DNA from: Tethya wilhelma
Taxonomy: Eukaryota > Porifera > Demospongiae > Tethyida > Tethyidae
Direction: 5' to 3'
Assembly (NCBI GenBank): GCA_964030475.1
Contig: CAXIPT010000011.1
Coordinates: 1,032,127-1,096,126 of the forward strand
Length of the DNA stretch: 64,000 nt
The notes beneath the pieces were generated by a model. That model saw only the letters and a list, made by a program, of their open reading frames with translations. It was not told the DNA's origin and ran no database searches. Positions 46,931 to 58,109 of this stretch are shown here, in pieces (the stretch's first letter is position 1; each line of letters opens with the position of its first letter). A program made the translations under genes and the position numbers.

Positions 46931-49900
46931 GCTCTGCTGGTGGAGTGAAGTGTGATGTGAATGCTGTTGACATGCAGTTCCGAAGCTCCTTGCACTGGGC
47001 TTCTGTGTTGGGTCTTGCAGAGGTTGTGGGATTGCTAATGGAGAGGGGGGCTGATCCATTGATTGGAGACTCTGTCGGAGCTACTGCTCTACACTATGCT
47101 GTAAGTCAGTCACACAACAAACAACATATTAGAGCGTTAGAAATATAAGTGTAATCTTAGCAATGGGAATAACATCTTTTTCATTCTCTCTTTCTCTCTC
47201 CCACTCCCTCTATACAGGCTCAGAAAAACCACGTGGTAAGTTATGAGTGAAGTATTGATTACCATACTAATATTCCATTCTTTTTGTGTTCACTTTGAAG
47301 ATTTCTAGACTGTTTGAGGGGGAAAAGGATATAGTTTGATAAACTAGAGTTTACATAATATTATAACATCTTATTTTATTGTCGTGTGTTGAAATAACTC
47401 AGGACTGTGTGTCTGCTCTGCTGTCGTTTCCTGGGGTGACTGACCAACCGGATTCAGAGGGGCGTACAGCTCTCATGTGGGCCTCTCAGCGTGGCAACTA
47501 CAACGTCCTCAAGGCCATGCTTGAGAGAGACATTGACATCCATGTGGTGGACAAGCTGGGAGCCACAGGTATATGTAACATGAGAACAAAATTTCCCCAA
47601 AAAATATCTTTTCAGGTTTCATTAAGAATTTCAAATTTGGTCATTTTTGATAGTACACCTTTTTATTGAGATTTTGGGTAGTTGTCCACACTTTGTATTA
47701 GGATAAACTTGTATGGAGTGGTTCTCATATTATCTTGTGTGTGTGTCTCATATCAAATATTCCTGCTTTGAGCTATTGTGTGATTGTAAACTGCTCTCTC
47801 TCTCTCTCTCTCACTCATTGTGTGTGTTCTCTAGCTCTTCACGCTGCAGCACTCTCTGGCCATGCTAGCTGTGTATCACTCTTACTACAGGTACATACAC
47901 ACATTACCTATTTGATCTTTTACAATAGCCCAATTCTCAACTTTTGACTCCCCCCCCCCCCCCCCCCTTGCAGCATGGTGCCGATGTCAACATGGTGGAC
48001 GTGAATGGCCACACCCCTCTCTTCCGAGCCTGCGAGAGAGGTCACACAGAGGTCATTGTAATTCTGCTCCACGCCAATGCCTCCGTTGAACTGAGGGACA
48101 CGAGTGGCCGGAGCTGCCTCCACTGGGCCGCCTCCGGGGGACACTCGGCCATTTGCTCTTCCCTCATTCATCAAGGACTGCCGGCCGATACACAAGACTC
48201 AGGAGGGTGAGTTATCACACACACTCGAGAGCCAAATTTTGATGATAAAAAGTTGTGTGTGAACTGCATTATATACTCTTGCTGCTTTGAGTAAATTTCA
48301 CTATTGTAGTCTTATCATCAAAGCATGGTATATTTATCATTTTTTGTGTTGATTGTGAGTTTGACTGAAAGATAACTTGTGTATTGTTATACATACCCAT
48401 CCAGTCGGACAGCCCTCCACTGTGCTGCCTACGGTGGGTTCAGTGAGTGTGTCCACGTGCTACTGGAAGAAGGTGGGGCCAACGTTACCCTACAAGACGA
48501 CGAAGGCATTACCGCCCTCCACTGGGCATGCTCGGTCGGCCACATGGACGTCATTCATCACCTACTAACGGCAGGGGCTAACCCGAACGTGATGGAAGTG
48601 GACGGAGGTCGACTGACACCTCTCGACTACGCCATTATTGGTGGACATCAAGAAGCAGCTCAGTTGCTCATTGAAAGCGGTGGTCTCTCCATATCGAGCA
48701 TCCAAGAGCTAGCTGCCAACATGATTCAGAAATGCGTGCGTGGGTTCTTGGTTCGCAAGAAGTACAGCGGGATGTTGAAGAAGGGTGCTGCTCAAGGAAA
48801 GCCTGCTCAGCAACAAGTGGTGGTTGCTGGTAAAGACGAGAGTAAAATGGCGTCTGAGGTAGGCTCTGCAAGTGATGGCAGACCGACGCCTGTTGTTACT
48901 GAGGATAGCGGAGCGGAGAGACGAAGGTACTTAGTGTGAATGATGTAATGATGATGTAATTTTGAATGATGATAATTATGAATGATGTAATGGTGATGTA
49001 ATTTTTTTGCTATTGAATGATGTAATGATGATGTAATGTTTAGAGAACTGGAAGCAAGGCTAAGAGATGCTGGTCAACAGATGCAACAGTTGAAATCGTG
49101 GAGCTTTACTCAATTGGTAAGCAAGATGATTCAAGCATATACAATCTACCGTTTGGAAAAGGAAAAAAAAGAAAGAAAAGTTTTTCAATCTTTTTGTTTT
49201 TTTTTTGTTCTAGAAAACGGTTGAGCTAGCGGCCAAGGAGAAGGAGAGAGTGAGTCTGTATCGACAGAAGACAAAGGCGGCTCTTGTCATCCAGTTGGCC
49301 TGGAGGAGGTACATCAGAATCAAACGACACCGCGAGACCATCGAGGCTCAGAACAAAGCACTCCAGGTACGCAAGCTACTAGATACTGTCTCTCCCACAT
49401 GTCCATTTGTTCCTACAATGGTTAGGGTACTGTACATTTGTGTTCTCAATCTATGCTGTGAGTAGTTTTTGTGTCGTTACACATAGTGTGATTAATGCCT
49501 GTGTTCACTGGCATCATCACAATCCAATGATACAAGTGAACAGTATAATGGATTAGCTATATTCAGTGCACATTGTTTGACAGATGCTTGAGTACTAATT
49601 TTAGCGATTTTAGTAAATGATGACATTTTTGCTAATTTAAGTATGCACTAAAATTAAATATTTGAGAAAATTATAAATTAATACNATGACATCTTATTTT
49701 ATTGTCGTGTGTTGAAATAACTCAGGACTGTGTGTCTGCTCTGCTGTCGTTTCCCGGGGTGACTGACCAACCAGATTCAGAGGGGCGTACGGCTCTCATG
49801 TGGGCCTCTCAGCGTGGCAACTACAACGTCCTCAAGGCCATGCTTGAGAGGGACATTGACATCCATGTGGTGGACAAGCTGGGAGCCACAGGTATATGTA

Positions 49901-50113
49901 ACATGAGAACAAAATTTCCCGCGAAAAATATCTTTTCAGGTTCATTTGAGAATTTCAAAATTTGGTCGTTTTTGATAGTACACCTTTTTATTGAGATTTT
50001 GGGTAGCTGTCCACACTTTGGATTAGGATAAACTTGTATAGAGTGGTTCTCATATTATCTTGTGTGTGTCTCAAATCAAATATTCCTGCTTTGAGCTATT
50101 GTGTGTTTGTAAA

Positions 50114-50159
<46 letters not shown>

Positions 50160-52862
50160 GTGTGTGTTCTATAGCTCTTCATGCTGCAGCACTCTCTGGC
50201 CATGCTAGCTGTGTATCACTCTTACTACAGGTACATACATACACACACACACATTATCTATTTGATCTTTTACAATAGCCCAATTCTCAACTTTTGACTT
50301 TTCCCCCCTTGTAGCATGGTGCCGATGTCAACATGGTGGACGTGAATGGCCACACCCCTCTCTTCCGAGCCTGCGAGAGAGGTCACACAGAGGTCATTGT
50401 AATTTTGCTCCACGCCAATGCCTCCGTTGAACTGAGGGACACGAGTGGGCGGAGCTGCCTCCACTGGGCCGCCTCCGGGGGACACTCGGCTATTTGCTCC
50501 TCCCTCATCCATCAAGGACTGCCGGCTGATACACAAGACTCGGGAGGGTGAGTTATCACATACACTTGAGCGCCAAATTTAGATGATAAAAAGTTGTGTG
50601 TGAACTACATTATAATTATGCTCTTGCTGCTTTGAGTAAGTTTCACTATTGTAGTCTTATCGCCAAAGCATGGTATTTATTTATCATTTCTTTGTGTTGA
50701 TTGTGAGTTAGACTGAAAGATAACCTGTGTATTATTATATACATACCCATCCAGTCGGACAGCCCTCCACTGTGCTGCCTATGGTGGGTTCAGTGAGTGT
50801 GTTCACGTGCTACTGGAAGAAGGTGGGGCCAACGTTACCCTACAAGACGACGAAGGCATCACTGCCCTCCACTGGGCATGCTCGGTTGGCCACATGGACG
50901 TCATTCATCACCTACTAACGGCAGGGGCTAACCCGAACGTGATGGAAGTGGACGGTGGTCGACTGACACCTCTCGATTATGCCATTATTGGTGGACATCA
51001 AGAAGCTGCTCAGTTGCTCATTGAAAGCGGCGGCCTCTCCATATCGAGCATCCAGGAGCTAGCTGCCAACATGATTCAGAAATGCGTACGTGGGTTCTTG
51101 GTTCGTAAGAAGTACAGTGGGATGTTGAAGAAGGGTACTGCTCAAGGAAAGCCTGCTCAGCAACAAGTGGTGATTGCTGGTAAAGACGAGAGTAAAATGG
51201 CATCTGAGGTCGGCTCTGCAAGTGATGGTAGACCTACGCCTGTTGTTACTGAGGATAGCGGAGTGGAGAGACGAAGGTACTTAGTGTGAATGATGTAATG
51301 ATGATGTAATTTATAATTTTGAATAATGTAAAGGTGATATAATTTTTAATTATGAATGATGTAATGGTGATGTAATGTTTAGAGAACTGGAAGCAAGGCT
51401 GAGAGATGCCGGTCAACAGATGCAACAGTTGAAATCGTGGAGCTTTACACAGCTAGTAAGAAAGTCATTTCAAGCACGTACAATCTAGCCTTGTACCCAG
51501 GCTCTCTCCTTTGACCTTTCACTTTTTCGAGGAAGGAGGGACCTGGGTACGGGGCTATGTACAATCTACAGTTTTGAAAAGGAAAAAAGTAAGAAAATTC
51601 ATCAATCTTTTTGTTTTTTTGTTTCAGAAAACGGTTGAGCTAGCGGCCAAGGAGAAGGAGAGAGTGAGTCTGTATCGACAGAAGACAAAGGCAGCTCTCG
51701 TCATCCAATTGGCCTGGAGGAGGTACATCAGAATCAAACGACACCGCGAGACCATCGAGGCCCAGAACAAAGCACTCCAGGTACACAAGCTACAAGATAC
51801 TGTCTCTCCCCCATGTCCATTTGTTCCCACAATGTTAAGGATACTGTACATTTGTGTCCACAATATGCTGTGAGTGGTTTTTGTGTCAAGGCACATAGCA
51901 TGATTGATGTCTTCTCTACCAGAAATATTTCATTTCATGTCTGTCTATTGTACCTGTGTTCACTGGCATCATCCAAATTATCTACAGTGCGATGATACAA
52001 GCTTAAGTGAACAGTACACCAACTAAATTCAATACACACACATTGATTGATCTAATTTTAACAATTTTAGCGAATGGTAACATTTTCGCTAGTTTAAGTA
52101 CACACTAAATAACAGTTTAGTTCACTAAAATTAAAACCCGGCAAACATCGGCTCTCCTTTAAATTTTTTTAAAATTAGTACCTGCAAAAAATACAGTCCT
52201 TAAGGTTAAATATATGTTGAATGAGTATACCTATATTGATTTCTACACACAGAGAGGGAGCATTGAATGGAGAAGAGAACTGGCAGCTCTCATCATCCAG
52301 CTGGCTTGGAGGCAGTACCTTCGCAGGAAGCTCCTCAGGAAGACCCTTCAAAGACAGCGAGTCCTTCACGACTGGACCCCCAGTGTACTGGCAGCCAGAC
52401 AGAGAGCACTGGTACAGAAAGTTTATGGTAAGTGTGAAAAAGCTTGCTTCATATTGGACTATTACTGACAACCCAAGATGTTTAGAAATTTGGTCAATTT
52501 AGTTGCATTATTACGTACAATATTAATTTTGTGTGATGTATATTGTCAACCAGTCGTTGGATGGTTAGAAGAAACCCCCTTTATGAATTAATTTTTTTTT
52601 CTCTCAGGCAATGAGATGCAAGCTGTACGATACGAGCCTCCCAAACCCAAGCCCATGGTCCGTCCCGCCTATCTCTACTTCATCCCCAGTCCAGCAGCTC
52701 TGTCGTTTAACTTTGCCGTCCAGAGCTACCAGCCAACAACACTCTCTAAAGGTGAGCAAGAAAAGCCATGCAGGAGGAAATATAACCGAAAAACTTGTAT
52801 AATACTGTATCTTTTCAACTTAATTTGTAGGTTCCTACCAATCCTTGACTGCAACCTATTGA
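45018..52862 (+). CDS. INVS: Inversin (nephrocystin-2)
   Basis: Ciliary inversin-compartment scaffold with roles in left-right axis and planar polarity in vertebrates. Exons: 45018-45041, 45102-45204, 45268-45425, 45498-45568, 45734-45773, 45862-45924, 45989-46054, 46206-46298, 46484-46532, 46745-46794, 46930-47100, 47218-47235. Then one of two copies of the next six exons, and finally 52253-52427, 52608-52751, 52831-52862. Using copy C the frame is open: 2460 nt, 819 aa (human 1065). About 14 ankyrin repeats (GRTPLMYCAMADQ, GKTALHWTANNPDD, HTPLFRACERGH, RTALHCAAYGGF, LTPLDYAIIGGH). IQ motifs: MIQKCVRGFLVRKKY, VIQLAWRRYIRIKRHR, IIQLAWRQYLRRKLLR. The shorter length is mostly the missing disordered region between IQ1 and IQ2. 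Three 'n' positions and duplicated exons mean this stretch is assembled from two alleles or a real duplication. Confidence 0.92.
45569..45695. repeat. Compound GT/TA/GT/GA microsatellite with an 'n'
   Basis: Follows directly on the donor of inversin exon 4: GT, then TA, then GT, then GA repeats; unresolved base at 45651. Confidence 0.95.
46874..46929. repeat. (CA)n microsatellite ending at a splice acceptor
   Basis: A TC run passes into CA repeats ending CACACAG at the acceptor of inversin exon 11 (46930). Confidence 0.95.
47366..49684 (+). repeat. Inversin middle exons, first copy (B)
   Basis: Exons 47403-47568, 47835-47890, 47974-48206, 48405-48926, 49044-49116, 49214-49366, ending in intron at the 'n' (49685). 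Identical by eye to the inverted copy A where they overlap, down to the last bases before the n (AAATTAATAC). A C-run at about 47950-47967 precedes the exon at 47974. Confidence 0.9.
49686..52110 (+). repeat. Inversin middle exons, second copy (C)
   Basis: Exons 49726-49891, 50175-50230, 50315-50547, 50755-51276, 51383-51455, 51628-51780. Begins after the 'n' within the intron before the DCVSALLSFPG exon, so the gene restarts here. Differs from B by scattered silent changes and a few amino-acid changes (A/T, V/I and A/V in the exon around 51130-51270), plus intron indels. This is the level expected of two alleles in a polymorphic sponge. Confidence 0.9.
51486..51557. repeat. TAGCCTC-type foldback, present only in inversin copy C
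   Basis: TAGCCTTGTACCCAGGCTC pairs with GGGACCTGGGTACGGGGCTA. The same intron in copies A and B lacks it. Confidence 0.7.
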
Positions 52863-53980
52863 ACCTTCCATGCACACATACATACACACAAGCAAAGAGA
52901 TGGTAGTTATAGCAGCATTTCCATACGTATTATGTCAATTTGTTACTTCTGTTGTCTCTGTGCATCATGTAAAATTAATGTCACTTTTAATATTATTATG
53001 CCATACCATAGTGTGAGTGCTGAGTCTCTGATGCTACAATTGTACATGTGAATGCATGCATGAGCTCATGGCTTTGTAATATCATAATAATTATTTATCA
53101 TCTATAAACCTTATGAACATGGAAGAAAAACTGGATGGTACTAAGTAACTTATATTAATAGCTAGACTAAACTTGTTTATACAAGTGTAACAAGTAAGCT
53201 CGATCAGTAATGGTCTTGGTCAGTTGTTGCTCAGTGTAGTTTTGACTAAATTTGGTAATCATCGTATTATTCATCTAGACATTCTTAATGAAAATGAAAA
53301 CCAAGTCATGTTTGTGGGCGTGGCTAGATATAAAAATGCATACTTTTGAAAATGAGGGATGTAAACGCTCAATGCACAAGCTCAATTTTTTGTTTGCAAG
53401 TAGTACTTAACCATAAGATGTCAGATCAGCCTGGAAAATTGGGTACCTGTTGGTTACTAGGGAGATATAACTAATACACATATATGATTAGGTGTGCAAT
53501 ATTTGGAAATTGGTATTTTTTCCCCCATATCTGCTAAACTGTATCAGGGACCTTTTTTCAGGCAGATTCAAAATTTTAGTAATAAATACAATAATTATAA
53601 ATTTCACATTCTGAAAACAACCGTTTACATCCCTCATTTTTGCATAAAGGTTTACTGAATGGCAATCCTCTAGCCCCACCCCTGAAGGTCACATGACACT
53701 AATACAGCATAACAAGTGAATGAGGATGGTACAGAAGGCCTATAGATCAATTATACAATAATTGGAAAATATCATGCACAAAAATAATTTTAATTTATAT
53801 CCTCATAATGTTGAATTGTTTGATTTCATACCACAGGAATCAATCAATCATTCCAACGACGCAGGTGTATGAGACTGCCATCAAAGATACGGCGGAACAT
53901 AGTGCTACATAATATATAATACATGACCATTGTAGTACGTACACAATATAGTTTCGCACAAAGTATAACTATTGTCACAT
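52863..53980. other. Intergenic, no gene seen
   Basis: AT-rich, short open frames only. A small inverted phrase ATGAGGGATGTAAACG (about 53352) pairs with GTTTACATCCCTCATTTT (about 53623), which may bound a foldback of about 290 bp. Confidence 0.5.
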
Positions 53981-54690
53981 TTACCTCCGCTTCCTGGAGG
54001 CATCGATCACAAATGCAAGTGCCAAGCTTGCAGAGCTGATCATCAGATCTTCAACCCCTCTCACTAGAAAGTTACGAAGACGACCAGGGATTCCTCCGGC
54101 TGCCTGGTTATCAGGAATAGATGGGTTGGAAGCATCAGCATCAGGTTGCTGCACTTGTTCTGGAGATGCACGCAGCCTATACACGACGTATGCTGTACAG
54201 TTATGTGAAAACATATCCAGCATTAAACAGATAATACTAGCAATCTAACAAATATACACCTACCAGCTCCACCTAACAGTATCACACCCACAGCAACAGG
54301 AGTTATCCACAATGGGAACACACCACCTTGGGCTGTCGGCTCCTGTGGACCCTGTGCTTGGGCTGTTGGCTCCTGTGGACCCTGTGTTTGGGCTGTCGGC
54401 TCCTGTGGACTCTGTGCTTGGGCTGTTGGCTCCTGTGGACCCTGTGTTTGGGCTGTCGGCTCCTGTGGACTCTGTGCTTGGGCTGTTGACTCCTGTGGAC
54501 CTTGTGCTTGGGTTGTTGGCTCCTGTGGACCCTGTGCTTGGGCTGTTGGTTGTTGAACAGCATTGAATTGTTGGGCTGTCAGGCCCGTCGGCTGCTGAGG
54601 ACCATGACCTTCTGCAGGCGGCTGTTGAAGAAAGTTGATTTGTACGCCGCTGGAGCCGTCGACACTATGAAGAGTGACACATGTGAACAT
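53981..54690 (-). CDS. Repeat-rich single-pass membrane protein, partial
   Basis: Family not recognised. Two exons seen: about 54668-54263 and about 54193-53981, with a phase-1 join (GGA G to CA TAC). The first codes a Gln/Pro/Thr repeat, 10-residue period (QEPTAQAQGP), seven-plus copies from a 30-bp minisatellite, then a hydrophobic segment (FPLWITPVAVGVILLGGA). The second codes a juxtamembrane charged stretch and a second hydrophobic patch (LMISSASLALAFVI), ending RKRR. The start is uncertain: the frame is open upstream to 54690, but a possible acceptor (TTCATAG) near 54668 suggests earlier exons. A mucin-like stalk is inferred. Confidence 0.55.
54331..54550. repeat. 30-bp coding minisatellite
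   Basis: Seven and a third exact-period units of 30 bp. Alternating CCCTGTGCTTG and CTGTGTTTG variants give a 60-bp higher order. In frame with the Gln/Pro/Thr repeat of the membrane protein. Confidence 0.92.
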
Positions 54691-56338
54691 ATATGGGAAA
54701 CAAAACAGAGCACAATCATCACAAGATGACTTTTATATTTTACTTGTAGAGGCTAGAACAGGCCCATTAATAATATCACTCAAACTTTCAAACAAACTTA
54801 TTTAGTAAATTGTATTAGTAGTATTTATTAAACATATTTAGAGCCTCTCTAAAACAGCTTTCTTTACTACTTGTGCCATCAAAATTTAGAGAAACTTTCT
54901 AGAGCATTCTGGAGAGAGAGAGAGAGAGAGAACGCTGATGGGAAGCCACATCAGTGCAATTTGTTTTCTTACCTTCCTAGCTGACTTACTTAAACATGAT
55001 TTTCCAGACAAATGAAAGACATTAGACTAACTTTGACTGTACAAAGCAATTTTATTTCATCCATGCAAAGTATGTCCTTTTGTACCTGTTTGCTGCGCTT
55101 AATGGTCAAGAAACAAAATCTAGGCAGCTTTGAAACTCACTGTGGTTTACTGTATATTAGGCCACTCCAAGTAGGTAGTCCGGTTTCTGGTCAGGGAACT
55201 TCCCAAGTCAAGAGGTGGGTGGGCGGTTATGTCATTACTACCATAACTGCCAAACAACATGCTACAAAGAGTAAGCATGCCATAGCTGTAAATAACAAGT
55301 TTGTTCTTCTTGTTTTTATCACGAATTCTAAATCTGTAAGCACTATAGAACATTTGAATTTGAACATTTTGAACAAGTACTGCACGAATTCCCGGTTGAA
55401 CTGAATCAGCAATGATACTGGATGTCATGTGACCAAGGAGTGTGTGCGTGTAAATGAGGGCAGAGCTCTGTTCTGGTGTATAAGGAGCCAGTGTATTGTC
55501 TCACTGGCCAAACGTTCCACGTGGGCCAACAAAACTATCAGGGCCAAAAGTCAAGTTTTTCACTAGGAAATTTCTTTTAGAAGCAATTCATATACACTTC
55601 TTCACAATCACTGAGACATTCTGTTATAAGTAATTCACATAAAGCCTTTTGAGACACTGATTGATCACTAAGTTGAGTCTCGTGAGCCACACAGTGAAAG
55701 TATAACTTTAACGTGAAAACCTCAATGCTACAATCTGATTGGTAGATGTGTTGGGTAATTCCAGGCCAAGTCAACACAAAAAAAATGAGCACCCTCACAA
55801 AATTCAACCAAACTTGAGGTACACATACCTTACCACAAGTTATTATTCCACACCTGATTTGGGTGTCATATGTTGCATGGCTTCAGACTTATAAGCCTCC
55901 GAAATTTGCCATTTTTGATCATTTCTTGCCGCTTAATAGCAAATAACTTTTTTTCTGATTGTTTCCAGCTACTGAGACTGGTACCATTGTACTCGGCATA
56001 AAATTTTGCTTCTTGAAGTGGGTGGTCATTCGTTAGCAGGTTAAAGGTCATTTTTTGAAGATATTACTAAAAAAAGACGTCTTTTTTTCCGCAATTTTTT
56101 TACAATGTTATCTGCAAAAATTATTCCTTATTATGTACAAGTTTGGTAATGGGATCTAAATGGGATCAGAAGATACAGGACTAAACATACACTTTTGTTC
56201 AAAATCCATGAAAGAAAAATACTTATCATACGTACGGTAGTACGTATAGTAGGAATGGGCCGACTGTCCCATAGACACAATACAAAATATATATCGCCAT
56301 AAAAATCTAACAACACAAAGTAGAGGCTTCAAACTTGC
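54691..56338. other. Intergenic and hAT flank, no gene seen
   Basis: 55735-55815 matches about 44325-44410 in inverted orientation at roughly 75%. 56220-56345 matches 7150-7290 and is the presumed 3' non-coding end of the hAT-like element. The 55012-55404 open frame has no recognisable features. Confidence 0.55.
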
Positions 56339-58097
56339 TCAGAGGCTCTCCTTTACAGAAAACCAACTGCATGGAAGNTCAGTTATTTCACAGTGAGATT
56401 TCCAGCTTCGAGTATCCAAGAAAACAAGAACTGATCGTAACAATTGCACATTAGACCAAGAGAGTCTCACTTTCATTTTACTCTTCAGTGTTTTTAAATC
56501 TCTCAATACTGCAGTTGAAAAACTAGAAATGGTTGTGTCACTATAATGTGTAAGACAACTACCCTGATATTCTTTAGTACCACTTGGTCCTGAAGAAATT
56601 ACTGACATCACCTGCTTCACTGTTGTCCAGTCTTTAGGCTCTTTCTCACATAAGCTTTGTAGACTACTTACTGCTTTTAGTGTGCTTTGTATTCCTTGAA
56701 TTACATCGACTTTATCTTCTTGAAGTGATAGACTTAGCAGAGAAGGAGGTTTGAGTGCATCTGCATACATAGCACATCCCACAATTATCTTTCCCTGTGA
56801 CCATTTCAGTAAATATCCTCTTATACGTGCTCTATCAGTGGAAGTATCTTCAGCTAAAGTAGCAAGATGAGCTATGTAAGCTCCGTAGTGCTCCACTACC
56901 CTTAGGAGAGCCCTTCGCTTGTGAGTAATCCACCACGTCCCACTGGCACGAATAGGCAAGTTTCCACCATCAGAAAACACAAATACTTCTTTAAGCTCAT
57001 CTACAATTCCCTGTAACTGTCGTGATTTTTTTGGAGACTTGTTGTATAGATAGAATAAACATAAAAGCATCTCATCAATTTCTTGAAACAATGTACTCTG
57101 AAAAGAATCTTTACAGGCTAACTCTAGTCTATGTGAAAAACACCAACTCCAGAAAAGCCATGAAAAATTCTCTTGCATTACAGCTTTTAAGCCATTGTGC
57201 ACACCTACATTAACAGACGCCTCATGTGTGCCTACACCAACAAGTAGTGGAAAGTTCGAGTCACCTTTCAAGAGTTCATCTTTACCACTATTAATACGAC
57301 AAGAGAGACGTTCCAGTGCTTTTCCAAGACAAGCTTTGAGACCTTCACTGTCTGCAGCCTGTGGAGTGTCAACAGACAAGTAGCGTGTGCATGTTCTAAT
57401 TTCGTGAGCCTTAATAGAGTAGAGAACTAAAACAAGCTCTTGTTTTAGATTTCCTGAATCAGTGCTTCCATCCATGAGAAAACTAAAAAAATTACATGAT
57501 GACGTCTGCAGTGCTTATAAATAAAGAGCTTCCTGCAGTGCTTATAAATAAAGAGCTTCCTCTGAGCTTCGGCAATATAATGAGTAAACAATCGAGCAGA
57601 GTCAGGGGTCATGTAGGAAGTACTTTTCTCCACTCCTTGACGTTTTGCAAGGGCATGAAAAGGGAATACTTCAAAAAGGCAATGCCTTCCTTAGCTAAAA
57701 CATAACATATCTCAAATTTTCTACACATTCTTACTCTTTCCCTCTCATTAATCCTCATTAGTGAACGAAAATGTGGCGAGTAAGTCTCAGGAGATTTACC
57801 TAGTGCTTTAGCTGTATCAGTTTCGTGTAGGGCCATGGCTCTTTGATGCGAGTCACTCTTGGCGTGTTCTGTCACGTTGCTTGTTTTGTGATTAGTACTT
57901 CCAGTTACCTATGCTCCTGTGTAGTTTCTCATACTTTGAATCTTTTCTTGGTACTTTTTACAAATGGTACAATATAGCATAGAAACTAAATTTCTATCAT
58001 CAGAGTCTTTTTCACAATTCAGCCACACGAGTGTCTTGTGCTCTCGATTGAAGTCACGCTTCCATGTTCTTCCACGACCAAATTTATATGTTTCCAA
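56339..58097 (-). pseudogene. ZNF862-like hAT transposase remnant
   Basis: The 5' part codes a TTF/BED-type zinc finger (RTWKRDF, LYCTICKKYQ, GSTNHKTSNVTEHAKSDSHQ). It is cut by an in-frame TAG at 57911-57909. A frameshift near 57480-57530 follows a 27-bp tandem duplication (RKLFIYKHC twice). Then the RNase-H-like core runs in frame 57475-56339: first Asp in LMDGSTDSGN; CFSHRLELACKDSF; SGTWWITHKRRAL; and WSNVQLLRSVLVFLD at the end. The second catalytic Asp, expected in a G-T-D-G-A context, reads GTHEASVN. An 'n' at 56378 adds uncertainty. Not active as read. Either a dead transposon or a relic of a domesticated ZNF862-type gene. Confidence 0.82.
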
Positions 58098-58109
58098 GCA
58101 GCAGTGTCG

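Noticed and set aside
46747..47059. Minus-strand frames with poly-Val/Cys runs over inversin
   Set aside because: Translations of a (GT)n microsatellite antisense to an inversin intron.
54331..54550. Regular 30-bp repeats as a possible CRISPR array
   Set aside because: Units are contiguous with no unique spacers and are in a coding frame of a eukaryotic gene.
55012..55404. 130-codon plus-strand frame
   Set aside because: No recognisable motif; overlaps an opposite frame of similar length; probably transposon flank.
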